DNA of 64,000 nt from Natronosalvus amylolyticus (GCF_024298845.1 NZ_CP101156.1:2108001-2172000), one strand, 5' to 3'. Positions 27,224-37,294 are shown, numbered from the stretch's first letter. Notes: generated from the letters alone by a model not told the origin. A program made the numbers and translations.

Positions 27224-28132
27224 TCACTCGCCGTGGGTGTACCCCTGGTCCGGAAGGTCCTCACCATCGAGCGTGATGCCCGCATCTGCCTCGAGGACTC
27301 GACCGACGACCGATAGCGAGCACTCGAGTGACGCACGGACCCGCGAAACGGCGTCTTCTGGCATCGTACAGACGAGTTCGAAGTCCTCTCCGAAGGTGAT
27401 CCCTCGCTTCAGGACGGCGTCTCGAAACGTTCCATCCTCGGTTTCGGGGGTCGTCTCCATCGCGGCCTCGAGCGCCGGGTCGATCGGAATCGGGTCGCGC
27501 TCGATGGCAAAGCCACAGTCCGACGCGGCAGCCAGCTGGTGGAGCGACCGGGCGAGGCCATCGCTCGAGTCCATCATCGCCGTCGCTTCGGGTGCGAGTC
27601 GGCGACCGGCCCGTATCCGTGGCTCGAATCGAAAGAGTTCGTTCGCTCGTTCGTGGTCACCCGCTTCGAATCGGTCGAGAGCGGCCGCGCTCCGCCCGAG
27701 CGTGCCAGTAACGCAGACGACGTTTCCCGGTTGGGCACCCGAGCGAAACACCGGATCGCTCGTCTCCCCGACGGCCGTCGTGGCGACAGTGAACTCCTCG
27801 TGGGTATCGAGGTCGCCACCGACGTATTCACCGCCGACGGCCGCACAGACGTCTCGAGCGCCCCGGACGTAGGCCTCGAGTTCGTCGGCGTCGAACGTCG
27901 GAGCTGCGTATGCGGCGACGGCCGCTTTCGCGCGTGCGCCCATCGCGGCGACGTCCGAGAGGGAAGCGCCGACCGAGCGCCAGCCTGCCGTATAGCGCGT
28001 CGTCCCTGCCGGGAAATCCGTCTTCTCGTGCAGCATATCCGTCGTCACCACCAGGTCGTCGACCACGGCGGCGTCGTCACCAACCGGCTCGAGACGATCC
28101 TCGAGCAACGCGAGAGCAGCCCGTTCGTCCAT
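27224..28132 (-). CDS. thiL: Thiamine-monophosphate kinase
   Basis: A 302-aa enzyme making thiamine diphosphate from thiamine monophosphate. The PurM/ThiL fold is seen in GDDAAVVDDLVVTTDMLHEKTDF, SVGASLSDVAAMGA, and MDSSDGLARSLHQLA, which bind Mg-ATP and the substrate. The start MDERAALALL at 28132 is used, since upstream codons read as cysteine-rich non-coding sequence. It is divergent from rps19e, with about 160 bp between. Confidence 0.92.
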   Translation of the reverse strand: MDERAALALLEDRLEPVGDDAAVVDDLVVTTDMLHEKTDFPAGTTRYTAGWRSVGASLSDVAAMGARAKAAVAAYAAPTFDADELEAYVRGARDVCAAVGGEYVGGDLDTHEEFTVATTAVGETSDPVFRSGAQPGNVVCVTGTLGRSAAALDRFEAGDHERANELFRFEPRIRAGRRLAPEATAMMDSSDGLARSLHQLAAASDCGFAIERDPIPIDPALEAAMETTPETEDGTFRDAVLKRGITFGEDFELVCTMPEDAVSRVRASLECSLSVVGRVLEADAGITLDGEDLPDQGYTHGE

Positions 28133-28291
28133 AGGAAGCGTTTCGTGCCCCAAACGAAAAACGAACCGGGTCGGGCTGGCCCATCCAAACAGGCTCGAAC
28201 CCATGCACGCACAGCCATGAGAGAGAATCACACCGAGGCGGGCGGCTGGACAACGATGTGCTTAAATGGCGCGAGAGGGAACGAAACCCCA

Positions 28292-28747
28292 ATGGCTACA
28301 ATGTACGACGTTCCGGCGGACGCGCTCATCGAAGCGCTCGCCGAGGACCTCGCTGATGACCTCGAGGAGCCCGAATGGGCCCCGTACGTCAAGAACGGTG
28401 CCAACCGAGAACTGCCCCCGGAACAGGAGAACTTCTGGTCGGTTCGTGCGGCCAGCCTCCTGCGGAAAGTCGCCGACGACGGACCCGTCGGTATCGAGCG
28501 ACTCGCCACCGAGTACGGCGGCGCAAAACGCGGCTCGAACCGATATCAGGTCGCCCCGGCCAAACGCGCCGATGGCTCCCGTAACGTCATCCGAACGATT
28601 CTCCAGCAACTCGAGGAACTCGACCTCGTCGAAACCGCAGACGGTGAAGGCCGACGCATCACAGCCGAGGGCCGCAGCCTGCTCGACGACACCGCTGGCG
28701 AGGTGCTCGCCGATCTCGACCGCCCGGAACTCGAGCGCTACGCGTAA
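28292..28747 (+). CDS. rps19e: 30S ribosomal protein S19e
   Basis: A 151-aa small-subunit protein found in archaea and eukaryotes. Recognisable parts are TMYDVPADALIEALAEDL, WAPYVKNGANRELPPEQENFWSVRAASLLRK, and GGAKRGSNRYQVAPAK. The ATG at 28292 gives MATMYDV; the frame extends far upstream only because it is open opposite thiL. It heads a plus-strand series with the PDCD5 homologue and a PP-loop protein. Confidence 0.97.
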   Translation: MATMYDVPADALIEALAEDLADDLEEPEWAPYVKNGANRELPPEQENFWSVRAASLLRKVADDGPVGIERLATEYGGAKRGSNRYQVAPAKRADGSRNVIRTILQQLEELDLVETADGEGRRITAEGRSLLDDTAGEVLADLDRPELERYA

Positions 28748-28845
28748 CTCGTTTCGTCGCTCGAAGCGTCCGTTTTACCCACCCACTCTCGAGCGCTGCG
28801 TCCGTCTCCGTAATCATTTTCTCCGTCCGCGGATAACACGTTTGT

Positions 28846-29211
28846 ATGAACGGTGGACGATCGGAAGACGACCTCGAGGAACTGCGCCGCAAGAAACTCG
28901 AGCAGTTGCAAGAGCAGGCCGAAAGCGGTGGCGGCCAGGGGCAGGCAAACGCCGAGGCTCAAGAAGCTGCACAGCAACAGGCCGAAGCCAAGCGCCAGGC
29001 GCTGTTGCGACAATATCTGACCGACGACGCCCGCAAGCGTCTCAACACGGTCAAGATGAGCAAACAGCAGTTTGGCGAACAGGTCGAACAACAGATCGTC
29101 GCGCTGGCCCAGAGCGGGCGCATTCAGGGCAAGATCGACGATCAGAAGATGCAACAGCTGTTGAAGGAACTCAAACCCGAGAAAAAGAGCTTTGACATCC
29201 AGCGACGGTGA
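28846..29211 (+). CDS. PDCD5-family DNA-binding protein
   Basis: A 121-aa helical protein of the archaeal PDCD5/TFAR19 family (MTH1615-like). A Gln/Ala-rich helix precedes the conserved core [33 protein letters not shown] and the [19 protein letters not shown] segment. Family members bind nucleic acid and occur near S19e in many archaea; the precise role is unsettled. The insert [18 protein letters not shown] is a flexible haloarchaeal feature. Confidence 0.93.
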   Translation: MNGGRSEDDLEELRRKKLEQLQEQAESGGGQGQANAEAQEAAQQQAEAKRQALLRQYLTDDARKRLNTVKMSKQQFGEQVEQQIVALAQSGRIQGKIDDQKMQQLLKELKPEKKSFDIQRR

Positions 29212-29221
29212 GTCGGTGTCG

Positions 29222-29830
29222 ATGTCAGGCCCTCTGCGTCTCGGCTTGCTGTATAGCGGCGGCAAAGACTCGACGTTAGCCGCCATGTTGCTCGACGAGT
29301 TTTACGACGTCACCGTCATGACGGCCACGTTCGAGATTACTGACGACTGGAAATACGCCAGGGAAACGGCCCAATCCATGGGCTTCGAGTTCGAACGGCT
29401 CGAACTCGACCGGCAGGTTGCCGAAGACGCCGTCGACACCATCCGCAACGATGGCTTTCCTCGTAACGGGATTCAGCGAGTCCACCAGCACGCCCTCGAG
29501 CGCCTGGCCGACTCCGGGTTCGATGCCATCGCAGACGGGACGCGACGTGACGACCGAGTCCCCACGGTGTCGCGCGCACAGGCCCAGAGCCTCGAGGACC
29601 GACACGACGTCGATTACATCGCCCCGTTGTCCGGGTTCGGTCGGCGAGCGGTCGACCGGCTGGTCGAGTCGACGCTCGACGTGACCGTCGGTCCGAGCGA
29701 GGAGATCACGCGAGCGGATTACGAAGCCGAACTGCGGGCACTCATCGCCGAAGCCGACGGCGAAGAATCGATCGGTTCGCTCTTCCCAGCCCACGAACAG
29801 ACGTACGTGACGGGGTTCAACGACAGGTAG
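29222..29830 (+). CDS. PP-loop ATP-pyrophosphatase family protein
   Basis: A 202-aa protein with the PP-loop SGGKDSTLA at residues about 10-18, as in ATP-dependent tRNA-modifying and Dph6-like enzymes that adenylate a substrate. The DGTRRDDRVP segment is a second conserved patch. The ATG at 29222 is chosen over a TTG at 29192 that would overlap the PDCD5 gene. The position after ribosomal S19e and PDCD5 suggests a translation-related substrate such as tRNA or EF-2, but this is inference. Confidence 0.85.
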   Translation: MSGPLRLGLLYSGGKDSTLAAMLLDEFYDVTVMTATFEITDDWKYARETAQSMGFEFERLELDRQVAEDAVDTIRNDGFPRNGIQRVHQHALERLADSGFDAIADGTRRDDRVPTVSRAQAQSLEDRHDVDYIAPLSGFGRRAVDRLVESTLDVTVGPSEEITRADYEAELRALIAEADGEESIGSLFPAHEQTYVTGFNDR

Positions 29831-29903
29831 TTTCCAAGGCGGACACGAACGTCGCCGAGAGCGTTTTTACACTCGAGCGGTACAGTTGATTCCCACTCGA
29901 GCG

Positions 29904-30779
29904 TTACACAGGAACCGAGAGGACCATGGCGCGAGACACCTCGAGGACGGTCGGGACGGTCTCGAGAATCGTCGTGAGGCCGTCGAGCGTGCTCGACGTG
30001 ATGGCGTCGACGTCCTCCTCGTCACCGAACCGGAGCACGAGATAGAGCATGCCGAACTGGAAGGCGTTGAATCCGGCGTGAGCGATCGTTGGGACGAACA
30101 GGTTATCGGTGACGGCGTACAGATAGCCGAAGATTATCGAGCCACCGAAGACGACGACGAGCGAGAAGGCGATGGCCGTCGTCGGTTCGAGAGAGCCGTC
30201 AGCGGCGAGTGCATACGCTGGAAGGTGGACGACGGCAAAGATCACGCTCGTGATAACGACTGCCTGGCTTTTCGAGAAGGCCGCGTACAGTCGCGTCTGT
30301 ATCACACCACGGAACAGGAACTCCTCGGCGGGCGCGTTGAAGAGAAAGACGATAGCGATCATGATCAACACCATCGTCGGGTCAGTGCCGATAAAATTCA
30401 TCACCGAATTTTCCGAGGACGGGATCTCCAGGACGATCGACACCGCGTTCATCGCAAACAGGAACACCAGGCTGATGCCGACGCCAGCGATAGCGATTCC
30501 GATGCCGCGGGTGGAGGGAGCCTTGAGGTTGACGAACGACCAGTCGCGTTCGGTCCACCAGAGATAAACCGCCCCGGCGACGAAAAAGCCGAGGAAGTTC
30601 AGCGTGAAAAACACCGTCCGAAGCGCTCGAGAGGTCTCGGTTGGTGCATCCATCAGGTTCGAATCGACGAGAATCGTTGGAAGGGTCAGGAGTTCTGCAG
30701 TGAAGATGCCAGCAATCGTCAACCCGATTGCGACGAATACCGACCGTATCGGTGTCCCAGAGCGGTCAGCTGTTTCCAT
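29904..30779 (-). CDS. CPBP family intramembrane glutamic endopeptidase (CAAX protease type)
   Basis: A 291-aa membrane protein with about eight hydrophobic segments. The catalytic motif EEFLFRG (EExxxR) is near residue 155, followed by FAVVHLP (FxxxH) and, later, the third His within HAGFNAFQFG. CPBP/Rce1-like enzymes cleave peptide bonds within the membrane; in prokaryotes they are linked to bacteriocin self-immunity or protein maturation. No partner is adjacent. Start ATG at 30779. Confidence 0.9.
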   Translation of the reverse strand: METADRSGTPIRSVFVAIGLTIAGIFTAELLTLPTILVDSNLMDAPTETSRALRTVFFTLNFLGFFVAGAVYLWWTERDWSFVNLKAPSTRGIGIAIAGVGISLVFLFAMNAVSIVLEIPSSENSVMNFIGTDPTMVLIMIAIVFLFNAPAEEFLFRGVIQTRLYAAFSKSQAVVITSVIFAVVHLPAYALAADGSLEPTTAIAFSLVVVFGGSIIFGYLYAVTDNLFVPTIAHAGFNAFQFGMLYLVLRFGDEEDVDAITSSTLDGLTTILETVPTVLEVSRAMVLSVPV

Positions 30780-30871
30780 AGCCCGATTTGGGTGTCAAAG
30801 ACCTTGGGCGTTCCTCTCTCGGTGTCAGCCTGTTCACTCGAGCGACGGACTCGGGTACCAATTCCGAGGAG

Positions 30872-33800
30872 TTACCGGAGATCCGAAGCCGGTTCTTCGC
30901 CCAGACTTCGTTCGAATAGCTGCTCGAGAAGCCGTTGTTGGCCCAGTCGAAGATGTCGATTGACCGTCGGTTGACTCACCTCGAGCATCGCGGCGACGTC
31001 CTCACCGGTGCTCTCGCGTGGCCAGTCGAAAAAGCCCGCGAAGTATGCGGTTCGGAGCACCTCGAGTTGGCGATCGGTCAGTTCCTCGAAGAGGTCAGTA
31101 ACGAGTTGTTGTCTGGTGTGCATCGACCGGTCGACGTGTTCACGGCCCTCGAGTTCGACGCTGTCGTAGGTATCACCGAGCATCTCGATGAACTCTCGAA
31201 CGTCAGTCGTCGTCGGCACGTCGACGACGGCTCGAATGTGTGTCGCTTCGGCAGTGATAGACTGCGGGCTGGCGCCGTGACGAACCAGCTTCGCGGGCAG
31301 GACGCTGCCGGAAACAGTTATTTCGAAGACACAGTCGGTAGCTTCGGCCGTGATCTCCCGATAGCTGGTAACGGTGACGAGCGTCTCGAGGGCGTCGGTA
31401 ACCACGTCCGCTTCGGCGCCGCTCGTGTGGACGAATAGCTGGGTTTCGTCGCTGTCGTACGCGCCGAGCCCTTCGTAGGTGACGGTACACCCGGCCGTCC
31501 GTGCCAGCCTGGAGAGGAACTCGTCGTCGTCCTCGAGCCGAAGTCGGAGTTCAATGTGTGCTTCGGCATAGAGGGCCGAGCGGGCCTCCACGGAGTTGAT
31601 CGCGTCCGCGATGCCGGTACCAAGTTCAGTGAAAACGGTTCGTTCGAGGTCGCCGAACGCGTTGGGTTCGTCCGTGTATACCGCGAGAACCCCGTAGGTG
31701 TACTCGTCGATCTGTAGGGGGACGGCCAGACACGAGGAGAAATCGTGTGCGAGAGCCGTTTTTCGCCAGGGTTCGCGCTGTAACCCGTCGGCCACGTTTT
31801 CGGCCCCCGCAGACGCATTCGTGAGCGCAGTCGAGACAGCGGGGTCCGCACCCGCTGGAGCATCATCGACAGCCAACGAGACCGAATCGAGATACGATTG
31901 ACCCGAACCCGCCCAGGTTCGTGGGACGACTTCCGTTTCCGCAACGTTCAGAGAACCGATCCAGGCGAACGTGACGTGTTCGCTCTCGCTGAGGCGGTCA
32001 CACACCGTTTGCTCGATTTCCTCCTGGGTCGTCGTCCCGATGAGGGAGGTGTCCACGCGACGAATAATATCGTTGATCTGTATCTGCCGGCTGAGACGCT
32101 CGTTTTGTGCCTCGAGTTCGGCATCCCGGTCGCGCAGACTGGCCTCGCTCTCGAGTCGGTCGAAGGCGGCTTCCGTCGTTGCAACGAGCGTTTCGACCAG
32201 CCGCCGGTCCCCCTGGTCGATAGGGTCACGGTTTGCGACGACAAAGACGCCGTGGTTGCCAACGGGAACCACCAGGCCGGCTTCGACGCCCCCATCGAAC
32301 AACGACGATTGAGCGGTCATCTCGGGGCCATCGATGACGGTCTGGGTTCCCGCCAGGAACGTTTCCCAGAGGATCGATCCACGTTCGCCGGCTCCGATCG
32401 GGGTCTCGCTATCACAGCACTCGTCGAACCCGGGAGTGGTTGCGTTCGGTGTCAGCGTATTGGTGTCCGGGTCGAGCAAAAACATCGCAACGCCCGTCAC
32501 GTCGAGCACCTGTTCGGCAGTCTCGACGATGAGTTCTGCAGCCTCAGTCTTCGTCTCGATCTGGAGGAGGCCGCGCGTCGTTTCGTGTAACGACTCGAGT
32601 GCCAGTTCGCGTTCTTTGTGGCCGGTAATGTCCTGTATCGACCCGCGAATCCTGGGCCGCTCACCGCCAGCGTCAACCATTTCGCCGATGGACCGAATCC
32701 ATCGTTGTTCACCGTCCGGCCGACGAATTCGTGCCTCGAGTTCGAACTCGCTACCCGTTTCGATCGCCCGCTCGACCGTCCGTTCGACTGTCGGTCGGTC
32801 CTCGGGGTGAAACACCTCGAGGCTCTCTTCGAACGACATCGAACCGACGCCCTCGAAGCCGAGAATTTCGGTAAATTTCTCCGTCCAGGAACCCTCGTAC
32901 GGTGGGCCGTCTTCAAGATCGATCACCCACCCACCGAGGTCGGCGATTTCTTGACTCTGTTCGAGCATCTCTCGGGTTCGCTCGAGGATCTGTTCACGCT
33001 CTTTGCGCTCCGTGATATCCTGCAGCGACCCTCTGAGAAGTACGATCTCGCCGTTTCTTTCGATCGGATCGCCGATCGTTCGCACCCAACGAAGCGCTCC
33101 CGACTCGGTTCTGATCCGTGCCTCGAGTTCGTACGGCTGCCCGTGTTCGATAGCGTTTTCGACTGCTTCGCGCACCCGTGGCCTGTCTTCGGGAACGTAG
33201 TACGCGAGCCCACGTTCGAGATCCATCTGTTCATCCGGTGAGAGTTCGTAAATCCGGTACAGTTCCTCGGTGAGGACGCCGTTATACGGCCGCTCATCGG
33301 CCAGGTCGAGTTCCCAGCCCCCGACGTTCGACAACCGCTGGGCGTGCTGAAGTAGGTCTCTCGTTCGCTCGAGTTCGCGTTCGTTCTCGACGCGTTCGGT
33401 GATGTCGATGATAACGCCCTCGAGCGCCTCGAGTGTGCCATCTTCGGCGTAGATGCCACGCCCCTGCTCTTCGACCCAGCGTCGCTGCCCGTCGGCCGTT
33501 CGAATCGGGAACGAGACGGTGAACGGTTCGCCGAGTTCGAGTTTATCCTGGACGATTCCCCACATTTTCTCGTTGTCGCCGTCGAGGATATCTTCACCCC
33601 ACGTAATCTCTCCGTCAACGAGTGCCTCTGGATCGTAGCCGGTCAACTCCCGACAGCCATCGCTGACGAACTCCATCGGCCACTCCGGTTCGTTCTGACA
33701 GCGATACACCATCCCCGGAATGTTGTGCATCAACGTCGATAGCTGTCGTTCTCGCTCGCGGAGACGCTTCTCGCTCTCGCGTCGGGCGCTGATATCTCGA

Positions 33801-34501
33801 GCGATCCCTGCGAGCAATGGTTCCCCGTCGGGACCTGTTACCCGTGAAACGACGTACTCGAAGGGGACTAACTCACCGTCTTTTCGGACGGATTCGGCTT
33901 CGTAGCGAACGCTCCCCTCCTCGAGACCCGCGATGAGAGCTGCTTCGGCTTTTTCGACGTCATCCTCGAAGAAGTCGAACGCATGCATCGAGGCGAGTTC
34001 CTCGTTCGAATACCCCATCGCCTCGACCATACTTTGGTTCCAGTGTTGGAGCTCCCCTGCCGAGTCGATCACGAAGAACACGTCATCCACGGCTTCGACG
34101 AGCATCCGAAGGTAGTCGTCGTATGTCCCAGGTCGCACCTGGTTCACAAGCGGTTCCTCGACCGACTCGATTCGCTCTGCGAGCGACGATACATCACTAT
34201 CTTCGCCGGTTTCGGTCGGTGAGGAAACGCCGACAGCGGTTTCGATTCGTGCAATCGCCTCTTGCAGTCGCTCGATCGAGGAATCACGACCGCCACCACT
34301 GGCAAGACCGAGAAGAGCGATACCGACCAGCGAGAGCAAGACATCACCCGAGACAGGGGTGCCGAGCATCGAGACGAGTCCGAACAGAGTAGCGAGCGAG
34401 ACGTTCATCCCCTCAATGGTCGTACCCCACGTCGAGGCTATCGAAGTCCAGACGCCGCCCCCAAAAGCCGTGAGCCCAAACAGTAGCCAGCCCTTACACA
34501 T
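30872..34501 (-). CDS. Large PAS/GAF multi-sensor transcriptional regulator (Bat-like, HTH-10)
   Basis: A 1209-aa protein. Residues 1-70 hold two hydrophobic segments. Four PAS/PAC units follow at about 125-245, 252-372, 385-500 and 515-630, each closed by a D-I-S/T-E/G motif linker. Two GAF domains lie at about 640-785 and 815-965, then the bacterio-opsin-activator middle region and a C-terminal HTH-10 at about 1135-1195 (LTDRQLEVLRTAYFAGFFDWPRES). There is no histidine kinase or receiver. It should couple redox, light or ligand sensing directly to DNA binding. It is divergent from the HalOD1 gene across 74 bp. Confidence 0.9.
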   Translation of the reverse strand: MCKGWLLFGLTAFGGGVWTSIASTWGTTIEGMNVSLATLFGLVSMLGTPVSGDVLLSLVGIALLGLASGGGRDSSIERLQEAIARIETAVGVSSPTETGEDSDVSSLAERIESVEEPLVNQVRPGTYDDYLRMLVEAVDDVFFVIDSAGELQHWNQSMVEAMGYSNEELASMHAFDFFEDDVEKAEAALIAGLEEGSVRYEAESVRKDGELVPFEYVVSRVTGPDGEPLLAGIARDISARRESEKRLRERERQLSTLMHNIPGMVYRCQNEPEWPMEFVSDGCRELTGYDPEALVDGEITWGEDILDGDNEKMWGIVQDKLELGEPFTVSFPIRTADGQRRWVEEQGRGIYAEDGTLEALEGVIIDITERVENERELERTRDLLQHAQRLSNVGGWELDLADERPYNGVLTEELYRIYELSPDEQMDLERGLAYYVPEDRPRVREAVENAIEHGQPYELEARIRTESGALRWVRTIGDPIERNGEIVLLRGSLQDITERKEREQILERTREMLEQSQEIADLGGWVIDLEDGPPYEGSWTEKFTEILGFEGVGSMSFEESLEVFHPEDRPTVERTVERAIETGSEFELEARIRRPDGEQRWIRSIGEMVDAGGERPRIRGSIQDITGHKERELALESLHETTRGLLQIETKTEAAELIVETAEQVLDVTGVAMFLLDPDTNTLTPNATTPGFDECCDSETPIGAGERGSILWETFLAGTQTVIDGPEMTAQSSLFDGGVEAGLVVPVGNHGVFVVANRDPIDQGDRRLVETLVATTEAAFDRLESEASLRDRDAELEAQNERLSRQIQINDIIRRVDTSLIGTTTQEEIEQTVCDRLSESEHVTFAWIGSLNVAETEVVPRTWAGSGQSYLDSVSLAVDDAPAGADPAVSTALTNASAGAENVADGLQREPWRKTALAHDFSSCLAVPLQIDEYTYGVLAVYTDEPNAFGDLERTVFTELGTGIADAINSVEARSALYAEAHIELRLRLEDDDEFLSRLARTAGCTVTYEGLGAYDSDETQLFVHTSGAEADVVTDALETLVTVTSYREITAEATDCVFEITVSGSVLPAKLVRHGASPQSITAEATHIRAVVDVPTTTDVREFIEMLGDTYDSVELEGREHVDRSMHTRQQLVTDLFEELTDRQLEVLRTAYFAGFFDWPRESTGEDVAAMLEVSQPTVNRHLRLGQQRLLEQLFERSLGEEPASDLR

Positions 34502-34575
34502 ATAGTGTCCATTCTACAACCGGGATACACATAAAACAGCCAGTCGAATAGGGTCGGTTCGCATATGCAGAGTCA

Positions 34576-34827
34576 ATGCCACAAATGGACACTGGGAATC
34601 CCACCGGTTCGATGAGTATGCGCGTTATCGACGCGATTGCAGCCGAAGCAGGGGTCGATCCGCTCGAACTCGATACACCGTTGTTCGAGGCCGTCAATCC
34701 GGAAGCCCTCGACCGACTGTTTAGAGACGAGGTCAACTGCAGGGTAACCTTCGACTACGACGAGTACGAAATCACCGTTTCGAACGACGGGACCGTCACG
34801 GTCGACGGATCGACGTATCGACCGTAA
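34576..34827 (+). CDS. HalOD1 output domain protein
   Basis: An 83-aa stand-alone HalOD1 (halobacterial output domain 1) protein: VIDAIAAEAGVDPLELDTPLFEAVNPEALDRLF, then a beta-rich half VTFDYDEYEITVSNDGTV. HalOD1 proteins are frequent haloarchaeal partners or outputs of PAS and receiver proteins; their biochemical activity is unknown. It shares its upstream region with the large PAS/GAF regulator and is followed 69 bp later by a pseudo-receiver/PAS protein, suggesting one signalling unit. An ATG 3 codons downstream is also possible. Confidence 0.88.
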   Translation: MPQMDTGNPTGSMSMRVIDAIAAEAGVDPLELDTPLFEAVNPEALDRLFRDEVNCRVTFDYDEYEITVSNDGTVTVDGSTYRP

Positions 34828-34896
34828 GAGTGCCGATGGATAGCGTTCCCGGTCAACAACCATCCGTTCGCAGGGAGAGACGGTGGTGAGTATTGG

Positions 34897-35763
34897 ATGT
34901 CCAAAACATCGGCTGCGTACGAGACGGTTCTCGACGTACAGCCACTCGAGATCGTTACCGTCAGTGGACCTGCTGACACCGTCAGCGGTGAACTCGCCTC
35001 GAAAGACGGGTTCACCGTCAGCACCGTCACGGTCGCCGATGGTACCTTCGGAACCGCGAGCGACGGTCGCCCCGACGAGCGGCCGAAAGAAACCGTACCC
35101 AGGCCCTCTCTCGATACCGAGTTGTCGGCTGAGTACGAGGACGCAGACTGTGTCGTGATTGTAACACCCTCGATACCCGCAGCCGGGCGGGCCGTCTACG
35201 AATCCATCAGGCAGGACGTCACGATCCCAGTCGTCACTTGCATCGACGAACCAACCGAATCCGTCGCCGAGTCAGTCGCCACAGACCAGTGGCTCGAGTG
35301 GTTCCGCGTTCCCGAAGCCCTCACTCGAATTCCTGAGTCAGCCACGACACTACTGGCTACACGGATCAACCGGCTCGTCGAGCGATACCGGTACCAAACG
35401 CATACCAAACGCTTGCTCGCGAGTTTCGACGGTATCGATCGTGGCGTGGCGATTACCGATCCCACGGGAACGGTCCAAATAGCGACCCCCGCTTACGCCA
35501 GGAAGTTCGGGGTCGGCCTCGAGTCGGTACTGGGTCGTCACTGGCACGACCAGTACGAACGCGAAACCGTTCGCCATCTCGAGTCGACCGCCATCCCCGC
35601 GGCGACCGACGGCTGGCGGTGGAAAGGAACCTGCCAGGGGACGACTGCCGGCGATGAGCCGGTGTCGGTGACGACGACGATTACCGCACTCGAGGACGGG
35701 GCACTCGTGTTCGTAGTCGATGCCGACGAGAGCGTGGCTGGGACGTACTCGAGCGAAGAGTAA
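34897..35763 (+). CDS. Degenerate receiver plus PAS domain protein
   Basis: A 288-aa soluble protein. Residues about 14-165 follow the layout of haloarchaeal receiver domains (EDADCVVIVTPSIPAAG, then a hydrophobic strand VTIPVVTCIDEP and a C-terminal helix LLATRINRLVERYRYQT), but the phospho-acceptor Asp position is Thr90 and the acidic pocket at the N-terminus is absent. Residues about 172-285 form a PAS domain (FDGIDRGVAITDPTGTVQIATPAYARKFG). It has no kinase, ATPase or DNA-binding part. It probably works with the neighbouring HalOD1 and PAS/GAF regulator. Confidence 0.75.
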   Translation: MSKTSAAYETVLDVQPLEIVTVSGPADTVSGELASKDGFTVSTVTVADGTFGTASDGRPDERPKETVPRPSLDTELSAEYEDADCVVIVTPSIPAAGRAVYESIRQDVTIPVVTCIDEPTESVAESVATDQWLEWFRVPEALTRIPESATTLLATRINRLVERYRYQTHTKRLLASFDGIDRGVAITDPTGTVQIATPAYARKFGVGLESVLGRHWHDQYERETVRHLESTAIPAATDGWRWKGTCQGTTAGDEPVSVTTTITALEDGALVFVVDADESVAGTYSSEE

Positions 35764-35839
35764 GAGTCGAAGAGAGGGATTCGATCAGCTCGGAAGAGAA
35801 GCAGTCACGTAACCGCTCGTCAGGGGATTCACTCGACAG

Positions 35840-37129
35840 TTACGTCCCGTGGTCCCACGAGCCCATGTACTCGCGCTGGGTGTCGGTCAGCGAATCGAAC
35901 TCGACGCCTTCGGCCTCGAGTTTGATTTCGGCGATTTCTTTGTCGAGTTCGTCGGGGACGTCGTGGACGCCGGGGCCGTACTCGTCGCCGTTTTCGACCA
36001 TCTCTCGCACACAGGCGGCCTGGACGCCGAAGCTCTGGTCCATCACTTCGACCGGGTGTCCGAGCGAGACCGGAGCCGCGAGGTTCACGAGGCGGCCTTC
36101 GGCGATCACGTTCAGCCGTCGCCCATCCTCGAGTTCGTAGGCCTCGACGCCGTCGCGCGCTTCGTAGGTGTCGACGGCGAGGTCCGAAAGCGCCTCGAGG
36201 TCGATTTCGATGTCGAAGTGGCCCGCGTTCGCGAGCAACACACCGTCTTTCATGTCCTCGAAGTGTTCCTCGACGATGACGTCCCGGTTGCCCGTCGTCG
36301 TGATGAACACGTCCCCGATTTCGGCGGCTTCAGCCATCGGCAACACGTCGTAGCCTTCCATGTGTGCCTCGAGCGCTCGGCGTGGCTCGACTTCGGTGAC
36401 GATGACGTTCGCGTTCTGGCCCGACGCCTTGCGGGCGACGCCTTTGCCGCAGTAGCCGAAGCCGGCGACGACGACGTTCTTGCTGGCCCACGAGAGGTTC
36501 GTCGTCATCGCGATAGACGCCAGCGAGGATTCGCCGGTGCCGTGGATGTTGTCGAACAACCGTTTCATCGGCGTATCGTTGACCGCGAAGACGGGGTATT
36601 CGAGTGCGCCGTCGTCGTCCATCGCGCGCAGGCGGTGGACGCCCGTGGTCGTTTCTTCGGCCCCACCGACGATGCCGTCGATGAGTTCGGGGTAGTCCTC
36701 GTGCACCGCAGCGACGAGGTCCATCCCGTCGTCGACGGTAATCGTCGGCTCGAGGTCGAGGGTCGCGTGGATGGCGTCGTAGTACTCCTCGTCGTCGACG
36801 CCGCGTTTGGCGTAACTCGTGATGCGCTCGTGCGTGTCGAGTGCTGCACTCACGTCGTCGTGGGTCGAAAGCGGGTTACAGCCGGTGACAGCGACTTCTG
36901 CTCCCGCGTCGGCGAGCACCTCGACGAGAATCGCGGTTTTCGCTTCGACGTGCATCGCCATCGCGATTCGCTCGCCCTCGAGGACCTGGTCGACTTCGAA
37001 GGTCTCACGAAGCGCGTTCATGATCGGCATGTGCTGGTCGGCCCAGTCCATCTTGCGTCGGCCCTCCGTGCGAGCCGACTCGAGGTCGTCGCCCGAAAGC
37101 TGTTCGCTGATCGGCGGATACTCGGTCAT
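35840..37129 (-). CDS. ahcY: Adenosylhomocysteinase
   Basis: A 429-aa NAD-dependent enzyme that hydrolyses S-adenosylhomocysteine and so relieves inhibition of methyltransferases. The NAD loop is [17 protein letters not shown]; catalytic regions include [12 protein letters not shown] and NIHGTGESS. The start [11 protein letters not shown] at 37129 is preferred over 37156, which adds nine unrelated residues. The C-terminus ends [11 protein letters not shown], close to the family's usual KPDHYRY-type tail but distinct. Monocistronic. Confidence 0.96.
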   Translation of the reverse strand: MTEYPPISEQLSGDDLESARTEGRRKMDWADQHMPIMNALRETFEVDQVLEGERIAMAMHVEAKTAILVEVLADAGAEVAVTGCNPLSTHDDVSAALDTHERITSYAKRGVDDEEYYDAIHATLDLEPTITVDDGMDLVAAVHEDYPELIDGIVGGAEETTTGVHRLRAMDDDGALEYPVFAVNDTPMKRLFDNIHGTGESSLASIAMTTNLSWASKNVVVAGFGYCGKGVARKASGQNANVIVTEVEPRRALEAHMEGYDVLPMAEAAEIGDVFITTTGNRDVIVEEHFEDMKDGVLLANAGHFDIEIDLEALSDLAVDTYEARDGVEAYELEDGRRLNVIAEGRLVNLAAPVSLGHPVEVMDQSFGVQAACVREMVENGDEYGPGVHDVPDELDKEIAEIKLEAEGVEFDSLTDTQREYMGSWDHGT

Positions 37130-37294
37130 GGCTCGATAGAAGGCGAGGGCAGTCAAAACCCTACCGAAGACCGTGCGGACGTCGTCCAGTCAGCGCTACT
37201 GGACACGCCAGTTTGTAAAACAAAAGTGTCGGCAAGCGGCGAGCGCGTACGTGCCTCTGACAACACCCGGATGCTCGCCGGGTCGCCAACGAAT

